Below, one piece after another: positions 1-6,141 of a stretch of 7,660 nucleotides of DNA (within the stretch, counting starts at the first letter, position 1; each line of letters begins with the position of its first letter). Location of the stretch: positions 1-7,660 of the forward strand of contig CALCEF010000118.1 of NCBI GenBank assembly GCA_937901365.1. The letters run 5' to 3'. The position numbers were made by a program, and so were the translations under genes. Below the pieces are notes generated by a model, which was given only the letters and a program-made list of their open reading frames with translations, was not told the DNA's origin and searched no databases. Origin of the DNA: an uncultured euryarchaeote. Its GTDB lineage: Archaea; Thermoplasmatota; Poseidoniia; Poseidoniales; Thalassarchaeaceae.

Positions 1-292
1 TGGCCAAGTTGGCAAAGTCAACCCAGGTGTTAGCATCGATGGGGTGTGAATACTGTGCATCATCGACAAGGGTCCATCCTTGTAGATTGATGTCGGATGT
101 CCCACTGTTGTAGAGTTCAACCCATTCACAAGCAGGATAGTTTCCTGTATCTGTCCCCATTGGATTCGGCATCAACTCATTGATGCAAATATCGCCGCTA
201 CAGGCGGTTGATCTGGCACTGGTCCCTTGGACCAATGGGGAGAGGCTCATCACAATCATCAGCGTAGTCAACAGCAGGGCATTTCGGCGCAT
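1..292 (-). CDS. Secreted lamin-tail-domain (LTD) protein, N-terminal part, cut by the window edge
   Basis: The reverse strand reads an open frame of 97 codons from ATG at 292 to the left edge, with no stop. Residues 1-25 form a classic signal peptide: MRRN, then a hydrophobic run LLLTTLMIVM, then a small-residue end near QGTSA. Residues 35-80 match the lamin-tail-domain pattern: an ICINELMPNP strand, then an acidic-glycine loop, then EWVELYNSG, then INLQGWTLVDD. LTD is an immunoglobulin-like fold. In prokaryotes it is common in exported proteins, often attached to nucleases, phosphatases or adhesin-like repeats. The attached partner here would lie beyond the window. Cysteines 31, 36 and 55 could form a disulfide outside the cell. 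A GGTGA motif five bases before the ATG supports the start; an in-frame GTG at 301 is possible but less likely. The gene lies 68 bases downstream of the permease gene on the same strand, so co-transcription is possible. Family assignment is strong; function is unknown. Confidence 0.85.
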   Translation of the reverse strand, partial: MRRNALLLTTLMIVMSLSPLVQGTSARSTACSGDICINELMPNPMGTDTGNYPACEWVELYNSGTSDINLQGWTLVDDAQYSHPIDANTWVDFANLA

Positions 293-297
293 CGGGC

Positions 298-302
298 TCA
301 CC
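298..302 (-). promoter_or_regulatory. Shine-Dalgarno GGTGA of the LTD gene
   Basis: The minus strand reads GGTGA five bases before the ATG at 292. This matches the archaeal 16S rRNA tail (complement of TCACC). It directly abuts the 3' side of the palindrome at 302-320, so folding of that palindrome could affect access to it. Confidence 0.6.
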
Positions 303-320
303 GCAGGGCATAGCCCTGCG
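302..320. repeat. Perfect 8-bp inverted repeat with 3-base loop upstream of the LTD gene
   Basis: CGCAGGGC, ATA, GCCCTGCG pairs perfectly. It begins 9 bases before the LTD start codon and lies in the 68-base gap after the permease stop. In the minus direction no T-run follows, so it does not look like a T-tract terminator. It could be an operator, an RNA processing hairpin, or a leader hairpin next to the GGTGA Shine-Dalgarno. The pairing is seen directly; the role is inference. Confidence 0.6.
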
Positions 321-332
321 CTCACGTGTGAG
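321..332. repeat. Second short palindrome next to the 302-320 hairpin
   Basis: CTCAC, GT, GTGAG is a perfect 5-bp inverted repeat that directly adjoins the previous one. Together they make 31 bases of consecutive dyad symmetry in a 68-base gap. At this length chance is a real alternative. Confidence 0.4.
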
Positions 333-360
333 GGGGTCTCGCCCTTAGTGCCTCCGCAGA

Positions 361-2184
361 TTAGATGAAACCGAAACCGTCGAGTTTCTGAGCAAAAGTG
401 TAGATCATAATCGGTACCAGAATGATGCCCATTCCGTGACTTCGTCTGATGCCAATCCTCGGGGGCATCAAGCCCATTGCGGTCCCGACGATGAGTACAC
501 CGATTCCAATCCAACCGGTAGACAACCAGACGAGAATTGTGACGAATCCAATCACGCCCATGACCATGCTTCGAAGTGGAATCAATTCGTGCAGTTTGAG
601 CATGCCTTGTCCGACCTTAATCATCACAGGGACGGCAAACAATCCAGCTCCGATTGTAATCGCCATCAAGCGGATGTAATCAGATGGTGGTTCAAGCCCC
701 GTCCATTGATCGATTGGATACATCATGTTGAGTGCAAGTGCAGCACCCGAACGTGGGCGTAGAACCAGGTAGAGGAAGGTCAGCACCATGACTGTCACGG
801 CTGTGTTTGTGGCTGATAGTACCGCGATGACTTCGAGGTCTTGTGTTCGGGTTTGAGCATCGAGGTCCTCCAGATCTGGACTCGCCTCTTTGACCTCGCG
901 CGCCTTCGCGAGCATCTCATCATCTTCCTGTTCTCTATCGACAACATTGGTGTGGTCATCACCGATGACGGTCACATCTCCACCCACCACAGTGTCCCAG
1001 TCATCATCTGTTTGAGCAGAAGCGGCATCTACCTCCTCACCACTCACCGCAGCAGCACTCTGCACAAATTGTGAGTCATCCAAACCGTGCAAACGAGCGG
1101 ACTCTGCGCGATATTCTGCGATTCGAGCGCGTGCCGCTGGGTCGTTGATTCCGCCAGGCCCATATTCAAAATCAGCAGGGATGTAGTCTGGGTCGGTCAA
1201 GCGACCCCAGAAGTTCCTCACGCTCATCACAACGACGGTGGCTTGGGCAGCAGTCATTCCGGGTAGGATGGCCATGACAGCAGCGCAGCAAGAGGATAGG
1301 AAACATGGAACAATCAGCGGTTTGGCAGGCGGCAATTCCCAATTCGGTTCCTGTGGTGGCATTTCTGATGTTGTCACGTAGATGTCGATCAGATTGGCAA
1401 TTCCGAACAATCCTGCAAGTGCTGGCATCAGCAAAGTAGCAGATGGCATGCCGACAGGACTCCGTCCGGGCAATTCGAATACCGCCCACCCATAGAATCC
1501 GGCGAGTAGGAAGAAGGCGGTTGCAACCAGCATTCCCGCCGCGCGTGAATTGTCCCCTAGTCTGAAATCGATGGCCTCAAACTTACGATAAATTCTCCAC
1601 TTTCCAATGGTGAATTTGATCTCGTATGGTTTCGGCAGAGGGAATCTAGCCCACGAAGTGACCATCTGTACCCATCGAGGCCAAGCGAGGCGCGTGGTTT
1701 CAGTCAGGATTAGGAAGATGGAAATGGTCAGCAAAAGCCATGGCAAAAAGTCTCGACTGAGTTCATACAAACCGAGGCCAGGATTGGTTCCAAAGAGCAA
1801 TCTTGCGACGATAAGCAGTGGGATACTGAGCAACAAACCAAGTTGACTCCCGCGCGCGGAATAGGCGACACCCTGAGCCGCATGCCCCGAAATCAGCATC
1901 CTGTGGCCGGGTAACAGTGCGAGGGCGGTATCACCATCAGGAGCCCCAATCAATGCACTGGGGATGTAATTCAGGAACGTGTGAACCGTGCCCATCGAGA
2001 CAATAATGGCTGCTACTGAAGACAATGGGATGCCTGCATTGACAGCCAATGGCGACATTGAAAGTGCAAGCAGAGCCACATTGTTGACGTGGAAACCCGG
2101 GATCAATCCGGTCATACAACCGAGGAATACGCCGATGAAGAACGAGCCCATGAGCCACGCCCAATCGAGCATAATTGGATCCAT
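361..2184 (-). CDS. TctA-family (PF01970, archaeal type) membrane permease with a large acidic cytoplasm-like insert
   Basis: This is an integral membrane protein of 607 residues with about 12 hydrophobic segments. The N-terminal half has the family signatures: GLIPGFHVN near 26-34 and the block FLNYIPSALIGAPDGD...LLPGHRM near 70-96. The C-terminal half has ILPGMTAAQA near 306-315, then EVIAVLSATNTA near 451-462 and RPRSGAA near 476-482. Bacterial TctA is the large membrane subunit of the tripartite tricarboxylate transporter. Archaeal relatives are shorter, about 400 residues by recall, and their substrate is unsettled. No TctB-like small subunit or TctC-like binding protein is in the window. 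Between the two C-terminal motifs, residues about 322-447 are a hydrophilic, strongly acidic stretch with runs such as TDDDW and EQEDDE. The reading frame is continuous across it, so it is an insertion and not a frameshift. The ATG at 2184 has GGAGGG seven bases upstream; an ATG at 2187 is four bases from it. The gene starts 12 bases after the OB-repeat gene and is probably co-transcribed with it. Family is confident; substrate and direction are not. Confidence 0.85.
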   Translation of the reverse strand: MDPIMLDWAWLMGSFFIGVFLGCMTGLIPGFHVNNVALLALSMSPLAVNAGIPLSSVAAIIVSMGTVHTFLNYIPSALIGAPDGDTALALLPGHRMLISGHAAQGVAYSARGSQLGLLLSIPLLIVARLLFGTNPGLGLYELSRDFLPWLLLTISIFLILTETTRLAWPRWVQMVTSWARFPLPKPYEIKFTIGKWRIYRKFEAIDFRLGDNSRAAGMLVATAFFLLAGFYGWAVFELPGRSPVGMPSATLLMPALAGLFGIANLIDIYVTTSEMPPQEPNWELPPAKPLIVPCFLSSCCAAVMAILPGMTAAQATVVVMSVRNFWGRLTDPDYIPADFEYGPGGINDPAARARIAEYRAESARLHGLDDSQFVQSAAAVSGEEVDAASAQTDDDWDTVVGGDVTVIGDDHTNVVDREQEDDEMLAKAREVKEASPDLEDLDAQTRTQDLEVIAVLSATNTAVTVMVLTFLYLVLRPRSGAALALNMMYPIDQWTGLEPPSDYIRLMAITIGAGLFAVPVMIKVGQGMLKLHELIPLRSMVMGVIGFVTILVWLSTGWIGIGVLIVGTAMGLMPPRIGIRRSHGMGIILVPIMIYTFAQKLDGFGFI

Positions 2185-2191
2185 CATTCAT

Positions 2192-2197
2192 CCCTCC
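2192..2197 (-). promoter_or_regulatory. Shine-Dalgarno GGAGGG of the permease gene
   Basis: The minus strand reads GGAGGG in the 12-base gap between the OB-repeat stop (2200) and the permease start. It lies seven bases from the ATG at 2184 and four from the tandem ATG at 2187. The spacing favours 2184 and supports translation of the permease from a shared message. Confidence 0.65.
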
Positions 2198-2199
2198 GA

Positions 2200-3759
2200 T
2201 TAGAGTGTTAGACAGAGTTGTGTACCCGGGTTTTCCGTATGATCGATGGCGACCAATCGCCCTGTCCAGACATGGACGCCCGTGCTGTTACCACCTTCAT
2301 CGAATCCAATTTCCATGGCGGTTCCATCGTCAAACAGACAAATTCTGTCATCTGTTCCAGATGCCACAAGCCACAGATCTCCACTATCGGTTTGATTCAG
2401 TTCTGCATTGACATTAACCAATGTGTTCACCTGCCATGTCCAAGCATCCCAACCAGCAGACCACGAGAAGGTGTCAGGAGGGATATCGACGGTACCGATC
2501 GCATACAGAGGGACATCCAACATGATTCGTCCCTCAGCTTCGTTCCACACAACCGTGGCATTGTAGAATTCGACGTAAGTTCCCTTCTCAATCCATTCTG
2601 CGTGTGCGCCGGCAATTTGGAAACGCAGAGTGGTGGATCGCTCAAAGTAATCCTTGCCATCTCCGATGTATCCCTTGTCGTAATCAGGCGATACCGAGCC
2701 AGTGGTCCAACCCGCAACGTTGACTTCTTGACCAATCCAATCCGATGGGTTGGCTGCAATTGTGGCCAGTGTTGTGAAGTCGCCAATGAGGAGCCCCACC
2801 GGGTTGACCGTGTGATCTTCATCACTCATCTGCAGGCAAATTTGGGCACGGTCTTCAGACCAGATTAACCGTCCTGAGAAACCATCCTCAGGCAATGTTC
2901 CATTGACGGTGAGATTCAGATTTGGAATCAAGCAGAGAATGCCGACATTTTCCCCACCAGGTGCAATAATCCAATGGGCATCATCCGCCCAGTGGTATGT
3001 ACCTTCAACATAGACGAGCTTGCCGATGTCATACGACCATGTCTCCGCCGCGACAGCCCAAGACAGGCGCTTGGCTCCTGCCGGGTGTGTGACTTCAACC
3101 GTTGAAGACTGAACTACAATCGACCAGCGATAATTTCGCTCATCCCACTGGACCCAGCCGGTGAGGTTGACCTTTGAACCGGCTTCAATCCATTCAGTAA
3201 CCCGGCCCTGCAAAGAGACGTAGAGTCGGTGGTCACTGTCGAGATATGAGGGGTTGTCAATCAGGGTAAAGCTCTGCCAGGTCACATCGGGTTCGATGGC
3301 ATCCGAGAGGTAGCCTGAGAGGTTGACAACTTTGGAACGATAGGACTCAGCATCTGCAGAGATGTCGTTCAATGAAGTATCAATCATGATGACCTCCGCG
3401 CCCGCTTTCTGTGTCACTGCACCCATTCCTTTGGCGTTGAGCCAGATTTTCCCGTTGTATTGTACAACTTCTCCTTCGACGATGATTGTTGCACCGATGG
3501 GTGGCACCTCGCTGGTATCATACCAACGAATTTTGACAACGTGAGGCGCATCTTCAACCTGCAAATCTACACGGTCGGAACCATCGCTATACGGGTCTCT
3601 GACCCACGAAATGAGGGTCCCTTCGATTTTCACGGTCTCCGAAAGGTGCTCATGCACCTCTTCAATTTCCACTCGATCCGGTTCACGAACAACCGCATAG
3701 AAATTCAGTGTTGATACCAAGAGAACCGACAAAAAGAACGCAGCCCACATCTTCGACAT
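2200..3759 (-). CDS. Membrane-anchored extracellular protein of about five OB-like beta-barrel units
   Basis: The chosen start gives 519 residues: MSKMW, then a hydrophobic segment at about 4-23 that could be an uncleaved anchor or a signal peptide. The rest is hydrophilic, beta-rich and acidic. Successive units carry the OB-fold pattern of a V.V.G strand, a 'wine' of strands with a D or N turn, and a closing strand. They lie at about 41-114 (KIEGTLISW... IIVEGEVVQYNGKIWLNAKG), 141-224, 236-311, 339-423 and 439-519. Units 2 and 4 share EWIE.G..V......V.W.E near 189-215 and 388-412. Units 3 and 5 share a W.....TW......V.V start and the cysteines. The only four cysteines, 276/308 and 474/516, sit at equivalent places, suggesting one disulfide in each. 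OB folds bind nucleic acids, sugars or proteins; no catalytic domain is visible. The ATG at 3759 has only a weak AGGT nearby; 3750, 3774 and 3816 are alternatives. It heads the cluster with the permease 12 bases behind. The OB call comes from pattern reading, so moderate confidence; function unknown. Confidence 0.7.
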   Translation of the reverse strand: MSKMWAAFFLSVLLVSTLNFYAVVREPDRVEIEEVHEHLSETVKIEGTLISWVRDPYSDGSDRVDLQVEDAPHVVKIRWYDTSEVPPIGATIIVEGEVVQYNGKIWLNAKGMGAVTQKAGAEVIMIDTSLNDISADAESYRSKVVNLSGYLSDAIEPDVTWQSFTLIDNPSYLDSDHRLYVSLQGRVTEWIEAGSKVNLTGWVQWDERNYRWSIVVQSSTVEVTHPAGAKRLSWAVAAETWSYDIGKLVYVEGTYHWADDAHWIIAPGGENVGILCLIPNLNLTVNGTLPEDGFSGRLIWSEDRAQICLQMSDEDHTVNPVGLLIGDFTTLATIAANPSDWIGQEVNVAGWTTGSVSPDYDKGYIGDGKDYFERSTTLRFQIAGAHAEWIEKGTYVEFYNATVVWNEAEGRIMLDVPLYAIGTVDIPPDTFSWSAGWDAWTWQVNTLVNVNAELNQTDSGDLWLVASGTDDRICLFDDGTAMEIGFDEGGNSTGVHVWTGRLVAIDHTENPGTQLCLTL

Positions 3760-3770
3760 GGACCTGCGAG

Positions 3771-3788
3771 TCATCCCGATAGGGATGA
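3771..3788. repeat. Perfect 7-bp inverted repeat between divergent genes, candidate operator
   Basis: TCATCCC, GATA, GGGATGA is a perfect palindrome with a four-base spacer. It lies 11 bases upstream of the likely start of the minus-strand OB-repeat gene (3759) and overlaps the candidate ATG (3785) of the plus-strand gene. It closely resembles the palindrome at 6142-6156 in the other divergent region: removing one base from each arm and one from the spacer makes them identical. That is the main reason to consider it a regulatory site. If the plus gene starts further downstream, the palindrome is wholly intergenic. Confidence 0.5.
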
Positions 3789-5107
3789 AGATTGCCAAAC
3801 GCGCCGGTGGTCTCATTTGCCTGACCTGTCGTGGCCACTACGTGGCCAGAGTCCTACCGTCGCTCACCATCGTCCTTCTCTTGGCGATGAGTTCCATTCC
3901 GACCACTCTGGAATCGACATCTATTCGTGCCACTGAGGCATCTTCTCAAGAAGCAAACATCGTCACTTGGAATGTCGGAGATCTCTGGCAATATGACATC
4001 GAATTGGACGCCGTTGTTTTGGTTGAAGATAGTCCGGATTTGGCAGGTTCTTCTCTTGATATTATCACGGGTGATGCCACCATGGAGGTGGCCTCGGTGA
4101 CGACCTACAATATCTCCGGACAATGGGTACCTGCTTATCGCTTGGAGATCGATGCCGATGGGCGAGGCGATGGGAGATTTCCAGAGCCAAACACGGGCAT
4201 TTTTGCATCAGGAGAATTGATTGTTGATTACCACGAAACAAGATGGGTGCGCGCATCTGATTTGGCCGTCATCCATCGAGTACAATCCATTGATTTGGAC
4301 TTTGACGCGTTCGGTATTTGGATGACGGGAATTGCGGATTTCGATCACACCCATGAGTACGCTCCACCACTGGAAACACACGACTTTCCAATGAGGGTCA
4401 ATGAGACTTGGAATACAGCATCTACGCGTACGCAAGTTTGGTCTGGCAGCGGCGGTCCAGTGGCGTTGCCCACAGAACCGGAAATCGCAGAGGAAACCAT
4501 TCTCTACAACATCACCGAAGTCGGTGAAAGTCCGGCTGCTTATGCGGGTTGTGAGGAATCCTACCACACTTGGTGGAACAATACCAATGGCGACCTGTTG
4601 GAAGATCACTGGTGGTGCCCGTCTGTCGGTAACGATGTGTATTGGTGGACTGACGACATTGCGCTCGAAGGTGTCGATGCCAAATTTTGGTTGACGTCGT
4701 TCACCCCAGCATCACCATCCGATGTCACGGTTCAAATCGAACCACAAACCGCCGCCCTCAATCAGATGCTCAACATCACAATCACCGGGCCTGACGGTGA
4801 AGATGGCACCCTTTGGCATCATGAAAACATGTACAATTTCACTCTCGTCGATGGTGTGGCGACCCTACAGATTCCTGCCAACAACCGCATGGATGACACA
4901 CCGACCAGTATCGATTGGGGGACGCACGGCATCCTCGCGTGTTTGGACACAGAGGGAATCGCGATGATTTGTGGGGCTGCAACGCTCACCTTGGAGGGCA
5001 GTGCTATCGGTGGGTTGCTGCGACAAGATGCACTTTCACGAGCGCCATTGGTGCTGGATGTTGGGCATGAAACCGCTCTACGGTTGGGCCTCTCATTCCG
5101 ATTTTGA
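3785..5107 (+). CDS. Secreted, probably glycosylated surface protein of unknown function
   Basis: From the ATG at 3785 it has 440 residues. A basic stretch precedes a hydrophobic segment (LPSLTIVLLLAM, about 24-35), which is a signal peptide or anchor. Starts at 3758 or GTG 3842 are possible; the GTG would give a tighter signal peptide, and no start has a convincing Shine-Dalgarno. The mature part opens with WNVGDLWQYD (about 62-71), a layout also seen in the convergent neighbour. It holds six N-glycosylation sequons (near 109, 206, 242, 265, 330, 351). A Trp/Cys-rich middle follows, with C256 and C278 flanking ESYHTWWNN and DHWWCPSVG. Residues about 308-405 look like an immunoglobulin-like beta sandwich with C386 and C396. 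This GD.W.Y plus W..P.VG arrangement faintly recalls lipoprotein-like DUF3108/TapB-type folds, a weak inference. No C-terminal membrane anchor or sorting signal is seen; the end (RLGLSFRF) is unremarkable. Its 3' end overlaps the opposing gene by 15 bases. Real gene: confident. Function: not recognised. Confidence 0.7.
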   Translation: MKIAKRAGGLICLTCRGHYVARVLPSLTIVLLLAMSSIPTTLESTSIRATEASSQEANIVTWNVGDLWQYDIELDAVVLVEDSPDLAGSSLDIITGDATMEVASVTTYNISGQWVPAYRLEIDADGRGDGRFPEPNTGIFASGELIVDYHETRWVRASDLAVIHRVQSIDLDFDAFGIWMTGIADFDHTHEYAPPLETHDFPMRVNETWNTASTRTQVWSGSGGPVALPTEPEIAEETILYNITEVGESPAAYAGCEESYHTWWNNTNGDLLEDHWWCPSVGNDVYWWTDDIALEGVDAKFWLTSFTPASPSDVTVQIEPQTAALNQMLNITITGPDGEDGTLWHHENMYNFTLVDGVATLQIPANNRMDDTPTSIDWGTHGILACLDTEGIAMICGAATLTLEGSAIGGLLRQDALSRAPLVLDVGHETALRLGLSFRF

Positions 5108-6067
5108 GCGCCGAATTGCGGCGAGAGCAAGGATGCTGATTCCTGCCATCAAGGATGGAGCTGGAAGTCCGTTGCCTGTGACCACGGTTGCGACGACAGT
5201 CTCAGCTGAATATTCGTAATCGGTGAGGGTGGCTGAAAGTACCAGGGTTCCATTGTGGAAATGCTGTGTTTTGACCAAGAATCCTTCTTCGTGATACCAA
5301 TCGATACTGGTGCGAGATTCGCCAACAATTTGTTGTTCCATTCGGATTGTCGGCGTATCGTCACGGTTGTCATCTCCTGTAGAAATGGTGACTTCTTCAG
5401 TCGCCGTCCAAGTGACCTGTCGAGCCAGTTCTTCTGAAACGCGATCGGTTTCATTCCATAGTGCTCGATTGATTCGCTCCTCTGCAATGGTCGTGCGCGA
5501 GATGGATTCCGAGAAGTCCCATTCATCGCCGACCTGAATTCCACTAGGCCACAATCCACTCCGCTCGATGACCTCCTCTGTAATCAAACGGTTTTCGAGA
5601 TAATTATCCTCGCCGCCACCACTGAACCATGTTTCGAGATAGATGGTTTCAACACGCTTCTCAAACGCACTCGCGCCCGTAGGCATCCAGACTTCGATGG
5701 TGGTGGTGACGTTCAGAGTCATCGTATCATTGTCGTAATTTGTACTTCCTTCCGTGAAGTGAACCGTCATGTTCACCGAGTGTTCGACAAGGCTCACCCG
5801 ACAATTGGTATCTTGACCTCCAAGGCTGATGCTTTCGCTTTCTTCGATGCTCATTCGCATCGGAACTTCTTCGACCAAATTCAAGCGATCAAAGTCCTCA
5901 CTTTCGGCTTCCATTTGCGCCTCGTATTCAGCGAACACAGCGGCGGTCCAACCATCGTATTCAAACCAGTCTCCAGTCTTGTAATCCGGTTGTGAAATCA
6001 CCATGCCCGAAGCGGTTCCAGAGGCGAGCAGACCGACGACCATGACGACCACTAGGAGCCTGCGCAT
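5093..6067 (-). CDS. Secreted surface protein with archaeosortase-like C-terminal sorting tail
   Basis: From the ATG at 6067 it has 324 residues. Residues 1-20 are a clear signal peptide (MRRLL, then VVVMVVGLLASGTASG). The mature chain is acidic, begins with DYKTGDWFEYDGW near 28-39, and repeats a similar feature at VGDEWDF near 179-185. Later comes WYHEEGFLVKT near 257-267, a G.W...WY..G..VK layout that hints at DUF3108/TapB-like lipoproteins. Five N-glycosylation sequons lie near 99, 113, 119, 205 and 272. The C-terminus is tripartite: LPAP at about 301-304, a hydrophobic run SLMAGISILALAAI, then RRSKSE. This matches the organisation of PGF-CTERM-type archaeosortase signals, although the motif itself differs. 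An upstream extension to 6178 would precede the signal peptide with 37 poor residues and is unlikely. GGTGA lies 10 bases and GGAGGG one base before the ATG. It diverges from the protease gene, so it could be a co-regulated surface partner. Function not recognised. Confidence 0.75.
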   Translation of the reverse strand: MRRLLVVVMVVGLLASGTASGMVISQPDYKTGDWFEYDGWTAAVFAEYEAQMEAESEDFDRLNLVEEVPMRMSIEESESISLGGQDTNCRVSLVEHSVNMTVHFTEGSTNYDNDTMTLNVTTTIEVWMPTGASAFEKRVETIYLETWFSGGGEDNYLENRLITEEVIERSGLWPSGIQVGDEWDFSESISRTTIAEERINRALWNETDRVSEELARQVTWTATEEVTISTGDDNRDDTPTIRMEQQIVGESRTSIDWYHEEGFLVKTQHFHNGTLVLSATLTDYEYSAETVVATVVTGNGLPAPSLMAGISILALAAIRRSKSE

Positions 6068-6074
6068 GCCCTCC

Positions 6075-6090
6075 GACTCACCCTTGAGTC
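6075..6090. repeat. Perfect 6-bp inverted repeat upstream of the sorting-tail gene
   Basis: GACTCA, CCCT, TGAGTC is a perfect dyad with a four-base spacer, starting 7 bases before the ATG at 6067. It includes a TCACCC core (6078-6083), also seen in the palindrome at 6142-6156. On the minus strand that core reads GGGTGA, a potential Shine-Dalgarno, so an RNA hairpin could mask it. Six base pairs alone could be chance. Confidence 0.4.
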
Positions 6091-6091
6091 C

Positions 6092-6101
6092 TTCAATAGA
6101 A
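6092..6101 (-). promoter_or_regulatory. Weak TATA-like box for the sorting-tail gene
   Basis: The minus strand reads TTCTATTGAA, the most AT-rich stretch in this direction, about 25-34 bases before the ATG at 6067. That spacing would suit a leaderless or short-leader archaeal transcript. The match to an archaeal TATA element is poor and no BRE is evident. Confidence 0.2.
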
Positions 6102-6124
6102 CCCATCATCGGGGGACCGTTTCC

Positions 6125-6134
6125 TTGAATAATC
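6125..6134 (+). promoter_or_regulatory. Weak TATA-like box for the protease gene
   Basis: TTGAATAATC is the most AT-rich stretch upstream of the protease start, 27-36 bases before the ATG at 6161. If it is the TATA element, transcription would begin close to the palindrome at 6142-6156 or to the start codon. The match is weak. Confidence 0.2.
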
Positions 6135-6141
6135 AGGGCAT

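Noticed and set aside
302..332. Rho-independent-type terminator after the permease
   Set aside because: Stems are present but no T-run follows in the direction of transcription, and archaeal termination usually depends on T-tracts.
180..368. Small plus-strand gene of 62 codons
   Set aside because: It lies opposite the signal peptide and LTD start of a well-supported gene and has no ribosome site or recognisable product.
436..762. Plus-strand open frame opposite the permease
   Set aside because: It is a shadow of the conserved C-terminal permease motifs. The composition (His, Asp, Asn rich) is what antisense reading of membrane-protein codons gives.
1172..1489. Possible frameshift or second gene inside the permease at the acidic insert
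   Set aside because: The permease frame stays open across the insert and family motifs resume in the same frame afterwards, so it is an in-frame insertion.
2218..2868. Plus-strand open frame of 216 codons opposite the OB-repeat gene
   Set aside because: It is antisense to a gene with coherent repeated domain patterns. Its own protein is Cys/His/Ser-rich with no fold-like pattern, signal peptide or ribosome site.
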